A DNA stretch of 64,000 nucleotides from Metallyticus violacea (GCA_030762175.1 CM060831.1:144847501-144911500), one strand, 5' to 3'. Positions 25,746 through 37,375 are shown, counted from the stretch's first letter. Program-made: numbers and translations. The notes: a model not told the origin generated them from the letters alone.

Positions 25746-28257
25746 ATAACGTAACAATTCTTAATAATAAATACAATAAAAATGTTTAGTGTGATTTTAC
25801 CCTCTTTGAAGTAGTTTTTGGGAAAGCATTGTAAGATGTTATTTTAATAAACACACGTCCGTGTACCTATTCTTTACCTCATTTTATGGAACCTTTCAAG
25901 ATTGCTCCATATGTTAACAATAATTTTGCACGTCACAATATGACAACACTGCAGATTCAAATGCGTTTCCTATGTGTATTCTTGATAGCGTTCTTCAGCT
26001 GTTGTGCTTCATATGTTTTAAGAGCTAATTTCAACTGTCTAACTATAAATGCAAAACAAACGACAGTTCAGTAATGCAGAATACCTTGAAATGGTATTTA
26101 TAATGAAACGTGTCGCAATCTTCTGCAGCGACATGAATCTGTCGAGAAAGGTTCCCAAACAGAAGAGGGTCATATCCAAGGACGTTTATTAACCTCCGTC
26201 AGCTGTCTACGTAACTCGTAAATAAAGTAATGAATAATATCAATTTCCGTTTGTTGTTACGGAAGCTGCAGTAGCCGAGGAATTAACAGCAAGCACTGTA
26301 GTTCCTGCGTTGCAAAAGTGTACAAAATAAAAGCGTCAGTTTAAGACCAATGTTAAAGATCCTATTCAATCCTGTATATCTAAAACAATGTAGTTGCCAC
26401 TGTAAACGGCCCTTGTTTACTTTAATGTTTTTTTTTCCCCTAATAAGTGAAACTAAATTTTGATAAAATTCAGTAACAGATGCTTATGAAGTACCCAAAT
26501 ATTACAGGTTATCCTTAAAAACAGGAACGGAGATTAGTGTTGGAAAACTGTGTCTTTGTTCACATCCTAAGTCATAATTTTGTTATGAGAAAATTATCTT
26601 CTAAGAAAACATCTTAACGATCCGAATTGAAATGCTCTCCCAGTTCAAAGACAGAACAATTGCAACTGAAGTATGTTGCATTTCATAATTAACTAACCTT
26701 AGGAGAAAAGCACGGTACTTTTTAAAAAAAAAGCGTCATTTCGGCAGGACACTGCTGACGTTTAATATTCTCTTATTTTGCTATATGTAATTGATAAAGA
26801 TGATTTTAAATTGACCAGCCACACCCCATATCTGTTAGATTTATTCCTTCAAAATAATATCGCTTCCAGTTTTATATTTATTTGAGCAAAAAACTTTCAT
26901 CACACGAAGCTTTTTTTGAATAAATAATTTATTTGAAGATAAAATAAAGTTTTTCATGTTTTACTAGGAATTTGTCAATTCCGCACCGTTTATCTAAAAA
27001 AAAAACCGTAAATGATCTACCTTTTGTAGACAATTTTATTTCAAAAAATTTATGTTAATTATGGAATTAAGAGCATTAAAAATGTACCTATACATTTGGG
27101 TTTTATTTCGATCTTTTTCTACAATAAACAAATCGTACATTTTAATGTGCCCAATATGTCAGGTTTCAGCCGATTCCGAAGGAATGTAGGCTATTGCGGG
27201 TGAAATTTCTGCAAATCTCCATCAAATCTACTTACTAAGTACCAAAAAAGACAGTGAAAAATATTTTTGCGTATATTAACGCACTAGTGACAGCAATTAT
27301 TATTTTTTCTCAACGAAACTCTGCATACAACGATCAATTAACAAGCGTTTGACGCAGTTCGTTAACCAGCAAAATTATACCATTGTGGGTGGTGATTAAC
27401 CTAAAGCGAACATTTAAAAATCGCTGTAGCGGCTGTAATGTTTTTCTCAAAAAAACTAAAGTATATGCCATTGAAATATAATAAACAAATTCTTTCCCAA
27501 AATCAGTGAAATCAGACTATTAGAAGGGAAGGTTTAGGGTATACCTGAAAACCGAAATTTAAAAAACGAACCTAGCGGCACCAATTTCTCTGCTTTAGCA
27601 CTCTGTAACACAATTCGCTTAGTTTAAGCAGCTCTTGCGTGACTGGCTTATGTAATATTTCAATCAATTAAATTTTTACAAACGTTTTAAATAAAATATT
27701 AATAAAAAGAACACGAACTGGAAAATAAAATAGCTACATTATTGAAAGTTATCGTAGATTAAGTTTCAATAGTTCTCCAGTATCTGATAATCCCAACAAA
27801 GGACGATTAACAAACCTGCAGTTCTCTATTATGACATTTAACTTTGCTATTGATCAAAGTAAGAGCACTATACAAATTTTACATGTAATAATTTATTTAC
27901 GGGCTCAAACTGTAGATTTTTTAAGTTGTAGTTGTATTGTAGATTTATAGCACATTAAATAGCTCCATTTTATGTACTCATATGGGTCTGTTAGAACCCG
28001 GATAAGGTTTAGGCCTAATTCATGTAAGTAATGATTTTAATGATATAATATTTAAACTTTAAATATTAATCATAAAGTAAATAAAATAAATTTATAAATT
28101 GATATTAAATTGGCCAAATTAAATAGATCCCTTAAAAGTATAAGCAATATCTCAAAAAAAAAAAAATATTAAATCGCTGTTACGATTCACAAATTAAATT
28201 GTCAAAAATTTACATAGAATGAAACTCCCGTGCAGAAAGTATCAACGATTGCTACTT
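25746..28257. other. Very AT-rich DNA, nothing recognised
   Basis: Long AT-rich stretch with short A runs. No repeat family shared with the rest of the window was seen. Confidence 0.6.
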
Positions 28258-28260
28258 GTA

Positions 28261-28265
28261 TTTGG

Positions 28266-28311
<46 letters not shown>

Positions 28312-28316
28312 CCAAA
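28261..28316. repeat. Palindrome with (TA)n core
   Basis: TTTGGGGTATATA … TATATACCCCAAA forms a perfect inverted repeat around a (TA)n tract. It is the first unit of a chain of palindromes continuing to 28656. Confidence 0.9.
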
Positions 28317-28330
28317 TTTAATTTGATACA

Positions 28331-28427
28331 TTTGATACATTGTTAATAGTGTTACTTTATTTTCATATATATATATATACATATAATATATATGAAAATA
28401 AAGTAACACTATTAACAATGTATCAAA
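28331..28427. repeat. Palindrome, arms about 41 bases
   Basis: TTTGATACATTGTTAATAGT (28331) mirrors ACTATTAACAATGTATCAAA ending at 28427, with an ATATAT-rich centre near 28380. The arms appear perfectly complementary over about 40 bases. The right arm continues into the next palindrome. Confidence 0.92.
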
Positions 28428-28656
28428 TTAACAGTAATAATAAAAGTAGATAAGGATAAAACACTTAAAGTCACACTTGAAAATTGCTATATTTCGAACT
28501 ACTGGAGATCTTCTATGGCAAGAAACTAGACAAATCAAATTTAAAAATCTTGTCTAGCTTCTTGCCATAGAAGAACTCCAGTAGTTCGAAATATAGCAAT
28601 TTTAAGTGTGACTAAGTGTTTTATTCTTATCTACTTTTATTATTACTGTTAATTTG
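28424..28656. repeat. Palindrome, arms about 110 bases
   Basis: CAAATTAACAGTAATAATAA (28424) mirrors TTATTATTACTGTTAATTTG ending at 28656. The arms include CTATATTTCGAACTACTGGA and its complement, with a few mismatches and one-base indels, around a short AATTTAAAAAT centre at about 28540. No coding potential. Confidence 0.92.
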
Positions 28657-28659
28657 TTG

Positions 28660-29230
28660 TACCCGCTTAAACTTCACATTCAGTACTAATCCAAAATTGA
28701 CAAGATTGGAGCGTTACAAAACGCAGTTTAGTAGTTTCAGTGCCGTGTGTACAAAAAAAAATTGCTTTTAATATATGTCTTCTGTCGATCAAACTGCATA
28801 AAGTTATGCAGCATAATTATCTGTTCCTTAAATTTTATCGCACGGATAACTTATGCATTTCCTAGAGAGAATGTAACCTTCGATAACTATCTGTTTAACA
28901 GCGAATTCAGAACTATACAACAGATGGCCATTTACTTGTTTATCATGTTATTGTAGCTGTCGCCAGTAGCGCCGTGTTGTATTGCGTGTAAACAATAGAA
29001 ATTCAAACACGGAATATGTGTCTGCAACGCAAAAGTATCGTCAAATACTTTAATAACAAGTTCTTGTATACTTGGAGTTGCAACATTTTGTTTCATGAAA
29101 GAATGTGATGTATTAGAAAAAAGTTTCAGTAATGATGCATAGGAGCAAGATGGAGAAACAGCTGTTTACCACCTTGAATTACGTTATGTCCTCCTTAGTA
29201 ATAAACTCGTATTTTTTAATGTGTATCACG
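28660..29230. other. No feature recognised
   Basis: AT-rich sequence between the palindrome chain and the ATT microsatellite. The 69-codon frame at 28747 has no recognised motif. Confidence 0.55.
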
Positions 29231-29231
29231 A

Positions 29232-29294
<63 letters not shown>

Positions 29295-29310
29295 GTTATT
29301 ATTATTGTTG
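29231..29310. repeat. (ATT)n microsatellite
   Basis: About 80 bases of ATT/TTA repeats with GTT interruptions near the end; the poly-Leu or poly-Tyr frames it produces are not genes. Confidence 0.97.
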
Positions 29311-29588
29311 CTATATTTTTCTCGAACTAATTTAATGTTATTACACCATTTGCTTTTTATTTATATACATTTATTTATATTTTTTAGAAATGATAGTTTC
29401 ATTACAAACAAAAATTATAAAAGAGTGCCAAAAGAGTTACCTTAAAAGAGGACGGAGTGTGTCGAGAAACTTAAAAAATAATAAACTAAGACGCTGGACT
29501 GATTTGTGCATTTGAATCAAAAGACCAAGGTCAGTCATATACGAGTATCATGCTATAATTGTATTACTGACACTGTTGGCCATTTTAT

Positions 29589-29868
29589 CGCCACGGGTGG
29601 CCGAGTTCGTTAAAGCGTCGGCTCTGAGCGGGAAGTCTGCGTTCGAATCCCGCCAGGACCGTCCTCCCTGACTATGGTTTTTTCCAGGTTTTCCTCAGTC
29701 CTCATAAATGGCAAATGCCGGGGAGGTGTCTTAAACTTAGGCCTGGAACAATTCCCTCCTTAAAAATAAATCCTTTCTCAATATATCATTTCATCTATGT
29801 ATCATCAGTGCCCACCGCCTGTGGTGCCTCTGCAGCAAAAACGGGCGTTAAACATTATTCATTCATAC
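29589..29868 (+). repeat. SINE-A copy 2 (first of a tandem pair)
   Basis: Complete SINE-A from GCCACGGGTGGCCGAG to GGGCGTTAAACATTATTCATTC, with intact box B (GTTCGAATCCC). A second, shorter SINE-A copy follows immediately in the same orientation. Confidence 0.9.
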
Positions 29869-29870
29869 TA

Positions 29871-30096
29871 TAGCCCGAGATTGTTAAGGCACGCACTCAT
29901 GAGTCTGGGGTTCGAGACCTACCAGGGCCGATTTCCAGATTTTCCTGTCATAAATGGCAAATACTTAAGACCTGGAAAGCTTCTGTCCTTTTAAAAAAGT
30001 TTTCTTTCCTATTTTACAATTTCATTTCATGTTATCCCCAATGTCCATCCTCTATGGTGCCTCGGCAGTACAAACGGGCGTTAAACATTATTCAAA
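29871..30096 (+). repeat. SINE-A copy 3, degraded, tandem to copy 2
   Basis: AGCCCGAGATTGTTAAGGCA, GGGGTTCGAGACCTACCAGG, AATGGCAAATACTTAAGACC and GCAGTACAAACGGGCGTTAA appear in SINE-A order with internal deletions (the body hairpin is partly lost). The head starts a few bases after copy 2's tail. Confidence 0.82.
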
Positions 30097-30611
30097 ATTC
30101 AATCAAGTGCAGTAGTTAACTGGATGGCAAATGACTGCTAAATGTGATAAACTTTGATGAATTTGAAATCTATCACTTGAAAAGGTCCGAAAAGAAATTT
30201 TAATTAACAATAAAAGGCCTGATGGTACTAACATATACTAAGATGATGATGCAAAACTGGAAATTCAATCTTTTCCAGTTCTCGCTCAGGTGTTAAGTGC
30301 TCGGTATGTTCTCCAAGTACAGTTATTCCAGTTTTCTGGGGCAAAAATCTGCGAATCGCAATTCTACACGCCTTCTTAAACATTAGACATATCAAAGAGA
30401 TATCTGTCGATTTTAGTCAGAAAAGTTATCGAAAGGATATCTATTAGATATTATTCCTCTAACGATTCAGAGACACTTATCGAATAGATATCTCTAGCGT
30501 TTCAGGAAGTGTGCCTATTACTCTTAAAATTTTTTCAGCGCCGCGCTTATCTGGTTTTACAGTAAATGCTGCTTCGAGATACGCGCTTATTTAAAATGAA
30601 TTATTTAAACA
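30097..30611. other. No feature recognised
   Basis: A GATATCT motif recurs several times at 30399-30505 (GAGATATCTGTC, GGATATCTATTAG, GATATCTCTAGC), a weak local repetition. Otherwise featureless. Confidence 0.55.
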
Positions 30612-30912
30612 AAGAATAAAACGGACCGATTGGATTGACTTAGGCGGTAACGGTTGACATTCATATTTGGAAGGTCCCAGATTCAACTCTTGCACCCGAT
30701 CAACTTGACTGAGGCTTTCCGTCGTTTTCGAGTTTATTGCTTCTCTGCTATGGGCTGACCTTCCATTTCACCAATGTCTTCCTGTCTTTAGATCTTCGAG
30801 GCGACCCTGACATTGAACTGTGTAGCACGTGCCCAAAGGTAACAGGCTATTGACTGGGAATTGGCATGTACGACCCAGGGGGAGCAAGTCCCACTGCAGT
30901 AAATCAAAACAA
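30612..30912 (+). repeat. SINE-C copy 1 (tRNA-derived)
   Basis: Box A-like TGACTTAGGCGGTAACG and box B-like CCCAGATTCAACTC with GGAAGGTCCCA between form a tRNA-like head, followed by a body to about 30912. The head shares GGAAGGTCCCA and the following TTCAA with the element at 37893, so they form a third SINE family. The body contains a CTTGACTGAGG module also present in SINE-A. Confidence 0.6.
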
Positions 30913-31048
30913 AGAGAATAGAAAAACACTCTTTTGTTTGCTTGTTCTTGTTTTAATTATTCAATCATACTTTTAGCTTTGGGGCGCATGTTTTTCGTAT
31001 TATAGACCTACTAATACTAATTAAATGTCTAATGTACAGGTTCTCAAC

Positions 31049-31336
31049 ACCACCAGGGGGGTGGCCGAGGTCGTTAAGGCGCGGGTTCGTGAGCTGGAGA
31101 TCTGGGGTTCGATTCCCACCAGGACCATCCTCCTTACTGAGGTTTTTTCCAGGTTTTCCTCAGTCCTCAGAAATGGCAAATGTCGGGGAGGTACCCTAAA
31201 CTTAGACCTGGAATGTTTTCTTCATTAAAATAAAAAAGCCTTTCCCAAAATAACTGATGTATCACCAGTGTTCATCGCCTGTGGTGCCTCAGTAGTAAAA
31301 ACGGGCGTTAAACATTATTTAAAAAAAAAAAAAAAA
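31049..31336 (+). repeat. SINE-A copy 4 with poly-A tail
   Basis: Head GGTGGCCGAGGTCGTTAAGG, box B GGTTCGATTCCC, the body ACTGAGGTTTTTTCCAGG, and 3' end AAAACGGGCGTTAAACATTA followed by a 16-base A run. The first bases of the head are altered to CACCAGGGGG. Confidence 0.9.
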
Positions 31337-32496
31337 GACCTTAACCTAAAAAGTGAACATATATTTGAGAAGTTGGAACTGATAAAACGTTGCGAAAATT
31401 CACACATTTTCATTTTATAAGTAAGTATGTAAGTGTGCAGCACAACTTTTCGGAATTTTAAAAAAAGTTTAAATACAAACTCCTTAACCTTGAGCAGCCT
31501 TAATAACACATACTCTTTTGCAAGGGTAAAAGCTAGCCTTGTTATAATTTTACCGTGATATATTAAAATGTAGTACAAAAGAGATTAATGTACCAAGATG
31601 GAATATTGTAATAGCCTTGACCTAAATTTACAAATTACAACTATTTTAATAAAGCGGTGTAATAAAACACCGTAACGCAATAGCAATAAATATAAAATAG
31701 ATTCAATTATTCTTTAGCCCAGATTCGTTTATTTTATTACACAACCAACTCTTGATCAAAATGTGCTGTATTTGACTTAAACCTGTCTCCCAAGTAAATC
31801 TTGCAGCCACCATATATATGAACTTATCTCCTATTTATACGTTTTATTTTCGTGTCAAATGGGGAAAGCAGTTTTCTCTATTAATAGCTTTAAGTAAGCC
31901 CTTTCATCAAAATTACATAACGTATAACCTCATTAACTTCCCTTATTTTTCACATTTTTGTCTTCGTGGCGTTGGTTATTTATATTTTTAACAAAGAGAC
32001 TATCAATGGAATTGCACATAGACTTGCCCAACGTCCCTTGTAATACGGGATGTACCGCATTTCCGAAGAAAATATGGTGTCTCTTTTGGAAGTCTTACTT
32101 TCGTCTCTTGGTTGATTTCTTCATTTCGAAACCACGCAGAACTCGTGAAACATTTTTCTCAATTTTTAATAAAAACCGTAATCAAGCGCCAGTATTTGTA
32201 AGTGGGGATGTGAATCTTGTAATGGGGCTAGCAATGCGCAATCCTGTAAACGTACGAGGCACGTATGTTAGTGCACTTGTCTTGTAATACGATGTTATTT
32301 GCCTGTTTGATACAGCCTAGTCTGTTATTCAGAAATTTTATGTATTTCATAATAAAATTTTCCATCATCAGAAGAAAACTGGTTTAAAATGTTCAGCATT
32401 CATCTTACTATAGATGTTCCAAATGTGACCTTATTAATTTTCCACTTTTTAAGCGTTCTTTTTGTAGAGAAGGTGTTTTCAGTATTAAGTAAAAAT
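31337..32496. other. No gene recognised
   Basis: A 109-codon plus-strand frame at 31958-32287 is the longest here; it shows no domain and no splice sites that I trust. Confidence 0.5.
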
Positions 32497-32508
32497 AGAA
32501 CAATAAAC

Positions 32509-32776
32509 ACCGCCACGGGTGGCCGAGGTCGTTAAGTCTCGGACTCGTGAGCGGGAGGTCCGGGTTCGAATACCGCCAGGACCGTCCTTCCTGACTGAGG
32601 TTTTTTCCAGGTTTTCCTCAGTCCTCATCAATGGCAAATGCCGGGGAGGTACTTAGGCCTGGAACGATTCCTTCCATAAAATCCTTTCCCAATATATCAT
32701 TTCATCTCATGTATCATCAGTGTCCATCGCCTGTGGTGCCTCTGTAGCAAAAACGGGCGTTAAACGTTAAACACAC
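32509..32776 (+). repeat. SINE-A copy 5 with perfect 12-bp target-site duplication
   Basis: Full SINE-A with intact box B (GGGTTCGAATACC) and 3' end AACGGGCGTTAAACG. AGAACAATAAAC at 32497-32508 is repeated at 32777-32788, a perfect duplication, so this is a clean, relatively recent insertion by target-primed reverse transcription. Confidence 0.92.
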
Positions 32777-32788
32777 AGAACAATAAAC

Positions 32789-34778
32789 GGTGAAACTTTT
32801 CTATTAATTTAATAAAGAATGAAATCAAATATATTTTAATTTTGATGGTGGTTGCTACGGTTTATGGCTGATAAAGCATTACTAAATAATGCAAAGAAGA
32901 GTTGTAAGATGGCCCACTGTATTTAAGTTATTCTATACACTGAGTTTATTGACCGTGAATAGCAAAATAAATATAAATATTGTATTAGCTTGACTGGTTG
33001 TCATTTTTACAGCATTTGGGAGAAAAAGTGTATGTTCTTTATTGCAGTTCTGAAAAGCTAGCTAGCAATTCTTATTACGCACTAAAGTTTATGGTAAAAA
33101 AAAGACTTGGTAAACACACATTTACGCTAGTTTGCTTTGCTACAGTTTGATCACGCATGGAATTTCTAGAATGCAAAACATGTAAACGTTGAATAAAAGA
33201 TTTCCAGTCAATAAACTAGGGGCCTAATTTAAAAAAAAAAAAAAAAAAAAAATTGATAAGAAATGCAGATATATCTTCAACATTATTTGGGATTAGCGTT
33301 GTTTTACCTCATTTGACCCGTAAGAATTTTCCCAAATATCTCTAAACGATTAATCGCTAATGTAAGTAAGGTACTATTTATTCTTTGAGAAATTTTAGTT
33401 TATTTTCAATAATTTCCTTTCTATGACCTTCAAAATGTTTCTTGAATACATGAATTAATTGGATGTCTTCATTTTGTGTATAAAATAATGCAGAAAATGC
33501 TCCAGTAGAAAGCATTTTGTTCCTTATTTTGTAAAAAATTTAATGCCAAATATTTTCCAACTGTGAACGGGTTTACAAAAGTCTTAAGACAGTAAATATT
33601 TGTGTAATTACAGTTCTCTCCAAGTGGACTTAAAAGTATGCTGTTTAATTTTCAAAAACTTCTCCTCAAAATTTGAGTATATTCGTAAGCAGCACCCTAT
33701 ATCTACTCTCAATTTTACATTTTCTTCCCTAGAAATATGTCACTTTTGTCTGCGTAATAATAAATATGCGACAACATGAGCGTCTATCAAGGACAAGGTA
33801 AAGGTCGAATGCCTCGGGCGGAGATGTGAAGCGCTTAAAAGGGTTGACCTGTGAATGTAACTGTTTAGGTTTCTGTTACTTCTATTCATGTGTAGGGGGC
33901 TTTGGTTTAAGACCGTCGTTGAGTACTATAATAGTGGTTATATAAAGAAGGAACACATAACTGACGAATTGTTTTAGCAAACTATGGTAAACATAATAAG
34001 ACAATTCATTAAATACATCGTTGTAATACTGTATGGTTTTTTTAATTGTTTTATATGTCAGTGGATTTTTATTTACACATTATTTCTGATGATTTTCGCA
34101 CAACCAACCCATTGTAGTGTTACAAGGTTAAGTCAGCGGTATATACCATACTGTAATCTACTTTTACCCTTATACTTTTAAATTGAAGATTAAGTTTAGA
34201 CAATGCACAGAGTTTCATATAATTGTTCTGTTAAAAGAGAATGTAGGAGGCAAAAGATTAAAGACAAACCAAGAATTAAATATTTATTTTAACTATGTAT
34301 AGGTCTGTTGTGGTTAATTAGATCTTCAAGACACGATTACAAATGAGTTTTGCGCTACCTGGTCCCATCAGATGTGCTCAAGTTGCCCTATCTATCATTT
34401 TTCCTGCACGCAACACCTGATTTAACCCTCGTACTTCGTTAGCGATTTGTTTCGTAAATGCGGACTCGGAAACTCTGAAAACGCGATATATTCATATTTC
34501 AATAAACAAAATTCATTTTACGTGTATAATCATTAATGACATGCTTTCTGTTTTATGCACAGAATTAATTACAGAGATTACAGTGGTAAAATAATAAAAT
34601 GGCGACAGGGCCTCTTACCATAGACACCGAACGTTTATATCCCACTTCTGAGGTAAAGGCGCCACATCTTATAACCGTTTCTATGTCAACTAAATGAAAA
34701 CTGCTCTACACAGAAGCGTTTTAAACATAATTATGTTATTACACAGTGTTAGTTTATAAGAAGATACTGCGTTTGCGC
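32789..34778. other. Probable intron or intergenic DNA downstream of the exon
   Basis: AT-rich DNA with an A run at 33232-33251. If the minus-strand gene continues, this stretch would be intronic, because the donor at 34791 has no acceptor and exon pair that I can identify here. Confidence 0.5.
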
Positions 34779-34793
34779 AGTTAACGCTTACCT
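34779..34793 (-). other. 5' splice donor of the minus-strand exon
   Basis: On the minus strand the sequence reads GCAAG|GTAAGCG, matching the metazoan donor consensus at G(-1) and GTAAG. The exon's final two bases AG leave a phase-2 boundary. Without splicing the frame meets TAA immediately after the junction, which supports the boundary. Confidence 0.75.
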
Positions 34794-35549
34794 TGCAAAG
34801 AAAGCCGCGGCTGCAGAAGACTGCGCTGGGGTTCCAGGAACTCCGCTTACTGAATAGGCGTACTTTGACTCGGAGTAAAATGCAGAAGCTGTTGCAGAGT
34901 TTGAATCTGGCACTCCGGAGGTTAGCAACAGGGTCCCCGAAGACGACCCTGCAAGAGCATCCAATCCCACGCCGTTTCCATATAGCAAGTCCATCACAGC
35001 GGAGTGTCCGTTAACCTGATAGTTCCTGGGCGTCTTCTGAGATGTCCCGGAACTCTTGAACGATTGCAATCCCACCCCATTAGCACTACCGTTCACCACA
35101 GGCGATGCACTCTTGCCCGATGAGGTTAGTTTACTCTGTGTCGTTGCACCGTTAACACTTGCCAAGTTCAGCCCGCCGTTCTGATGCTTTACCGAAACGG
35201 GGGCGGTTTTTGGAGCGAGGGGCGGCGGCTTCACCGCAGCCGCCACGTGGTTTCTGTTCATGCCGTCGCTTTCGGAACCGCCGCCGCTGCTGCCATTCCG
35301 TGAGGAGGAACGCGTTGCACTGAGTGTTCGGCCACTGCCGGCATGGTGGTGGCCCTGACTGGTCGACTGTAGCGCTGCCGTGGCAGATCGATGCGTTACA
35401 TCCTTATCCTTGCTAGTTTCGTCTTGTTGTTCGTTTCCATGGCAACCTGGGATTGTGTCTCGATGTCCGTGTTTGTGGTGATGGTGGTGGGATTTGCCTG
35501 ATCTTGGTTTGAATACATAGTCATTGGAAGTGATGGCCTCGATGTTCAG
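34792..35549 (-). CDS. Internal coding exon, His-rich and Ser/Gly/Ala-rich protein (unidentified)
   Basis: This is the only strong cellular exon in the window. Reading down the minus strand, a pyrimidine-rich tract (CTTTCTTTCTTTTTCCACAG) ends just before 35549, and the exon closes at 34792 with CAAG|GTAAGC, a good donor. The 758 bases encode 252 complete codons plus two bases, so the exon enters in phase 0 and leaves in phase 2. The protein begins LNIEAITSNDYVFKPRSGKS, then a His/Lys tract (HHHHHKHGH), a Ser/Gly-rich stretch, a PPPLAPKTAP segment, and an Ala/Ser-rich end finishing AAAAFFA. The open frame runs slightly past both splice sites, which is not coding evidence. The region is clearly more GC-rich than its flanks and free of repeats. 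I see no catalytic domain; it looks like a disordered linker of a large nuclear or regulatory protein. A KDM7/PHF2-like demethylase tail crossed my mind from the DYVF motif, but I cannot support it. Other exons were not found in the window. Confidence 0.82.
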
Positions 35550-35575
35550 CTGTGGAAAAAGAAAGAAAGAATTGT
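35549..35575 (-). other. 3' splice acceptor with polypyrimidine tract
   Basis: On the minus strand a T/C-rich run containing CTTTCTTTCTTTTTCC leads directly into ACAG and then the codons CTG AAC ATC. The tract and AG make a strong acceptor. The codons upstream of it (including a Met-start frame) are therefore probably intronic, not a true N-terminus. Confidence 0.75.
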
Positions 35576-36126
35576 GGTTAGCTTTCATAATAGTATAAGA
35601 TAACAGAAATGCTATAGTCTTACGTAATAGTAATAAAGAACAATAAACAAAGTTAACCCCTATAGTCTCTAGGTAAACAATCTTTTACGATTGCAAAAAA
35701 AAAAAGTTTAATCTAAAAAATAATGAAATACTGTATGAATAAAATAAAACAAAAAGAAGATAACAGCAAGTACAAAAGGAAAATCTTGCACAGATACTTT
35801 CTTAGTATTTAACAAATAGTATAAAATGAATCATTGTTAGAGACAAAACACGCTGGGCATTAGCTGATATCAGCTGTAAAGAAATGCAATGTACACAAAT
35901 TATTTTCAATTATTCGAATAATATATTAAAACAATTAAACTTTTTGATTTTATTGAAAAATATTCTCCATAATAAACAGAAACTTCAACGACCGAGGTTA
36001 GGCCCAACTTTAATTTTAATATTTATACCGAAAATGTTTTGGGGAAATGGAAACACATTTATGGAGAAATGAGAGAAGAAATAAGCATTCCACTTTTAAC
36101 TTCGTATTTGCGGAATATCAAATAAT
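35576..36126. other. Probable intron upstream of the exon
   Basis: AT-rich DNA on the 5' side (minus strand) of the acceptor. No preceding exon was found. Confidence 0.5.
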
Positions 36127-36140
36127 TACTTTGTTGTTTA

Positions 36141-36694
36141 CTACCACGGGTGACAGAGATCGTTAAGGCCCGGACTTGTGAGCGAGAGGTATGGGGTTCA
36201 ATTCCCACCAGAACCGCTCACCCTAACTGAGGTTTTTACCAGGTTTTTCCCAGTCCTTATAAATGGCAAATGCCGGAGTGGTACCCTAAAAGTAGGCCTG
36301 GAACACTTCCTTCCTTTAAAAAAGTATTTCCTCAATTTATTTCCATTTCATGAACTATCAGTGTCACCGCCTGTGGACCGCCACGGATGGCCAAGGTCGT
36401 TAAATCGCGCACTCGTGAGCGGGAGGTCTGGAGTTCGAATCCCGCCAGGACCGTCCTCCCTGACTGAGGTTTTTCCAGGTTTTCCTCAGTCATCATGGAT
36501 GGCAAATGCCGGGGAGGTACCCTAAACTTGGGCCTGGAACGTTTCCTTCCTTAAAAATGAATCCTTTCATTTCATGTATCACCAGTGTGCATCGCCTGTG
36601 GTACCTCTGTAGCAAGGGCGTTAAACACTATTCATTCATTACCGCCTGTGATACCACAGTAGTTGAAATGGACGTTAAAACTATTTAAAAAAAA
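36141..36694 (+). repeat. SINE-A copy 6, split by another SINE-A
   Basis: The 5' part is 36141-36375 and the 3' part 36641-36694 (ACCACAGTAGTTGAAATGGA … GTTAAAACTATT). The outer target-site duplication is TACTTTGTTGTTTA at 36127-36140 versus TACTTTGTGTTTA at 36695-36707 (one-base difference). The copy was therefore inserted here first and later interrupted by copy 7. Confidence 0.9.
36376..36640 (+). repeat. SINE-A copy 7, nested in copy 6
   Basis: Complete SINE-A with GGAGTTCGAATCCCGCC as box B and an ATTCATT tail. ACCGCCTGTG at 36366-36375 is duplicated at 36641-36650, giving a perfect 10-bp target duplication made of SINE-A sequence itself. It therefore post-dates copy 6. Confidence 0.92.
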
Positions 36695-36894
36695 TACTTT
36701 GTGTTTAATTGCGTTAAATAAGAAGTTCTCCATTGAGGTTCTCAAGCCCCTGTCAGAGTACTGTTAACAGCATATATTAACGAATAAATTCATTAATTTC
36801 TAGAAAACTAAAGATTATACAAATCCACAATATGTACCTATTGAGCTAAAGTAAGTTACTAGGGGTAATGATAAGTAACGAGGGCATCTGCTAG

Positions 36895-37345
36895 CCAAAA
36901 GTCATCGCTAAACAAAATCGGTTCGGTCATAAAGTGATGCTATATGTCGGATGGAATTTTGAATGTTTTTGTTCCAAAGGGGTGTGCATTCGACCGAATA
37001 TTTATTTTCAACAACTGGTACGAATATATGGAGTTCAGATACCGAGCATTGGTTAACCGAAATATGGTTCCCTTAGAGCTGGACAATGCAAGATCCCATC
37101 CCCCTCGAACAACAATGGAAAAATTTTCCAGATTGGAATTGCTACCACATCCAGCATATAGCTTTGATCTTGCGCCTTTAGTTTAGATATATTTTGATCC
37201 ATGGTCTATATCGAAAATATTGAAGTTGTGGGAGAGTGTACCATTAAATTCTTCGCCTCAAAGTCCAGAAACTGGTACCGTTCGCAGGATGAGAGATTTG
37301 GCTTACTGGCTCAAGACTATACACTCCATTGTTCATTTGAACGTT
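36895..37345 (+). pseudogene. mariner-family transposase relic (catalytic core and C-terminus)
   Basis: Shifting plus-strand frames give IAKQNRFGHKVMLYVGWNFE, then LDNARSHPPRTTMEKFSRLE (equivalent to the DNARPH motif with the second catalytic Asp), LLPHPAYSFDLAP (the HPPYSPDLAP motif) and KFFASKSRNWYRS (the FFASK..FY.. C-terminal motif). After SFDLAP the expected third Asp has been lost, and frame changes and a stop show decay. The relic is followed directly by a SINE-B. Confidence 0.75.
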
Positions 37346-37375
37346 CTTTAACACCACAGATCACTAGAATCAATT

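Noticed and set aside
28261..28656. CRISPR array or bacterial-type terminators
   Set aside because: The repeats are inverted, not regularly spaced direct repeats, and the context is a eukaryotic genome.
29132..29445. Poly-Tyr and poly-Leu open frames
   Set aside because: Produced by the (ATT)n microsatellite at 29231-29310.
31958..32287. 109-codon open frame as a gene
   Set aside because: No domain, no convincing splice or start context, and the product has no compositional signature of a conserved protein.
36178..36525. 115-codon plus-strand open frame
   Set aside because: Runs across two SINE-A copies; fragments such as SLTEVFTRF recur in every SINE-A.
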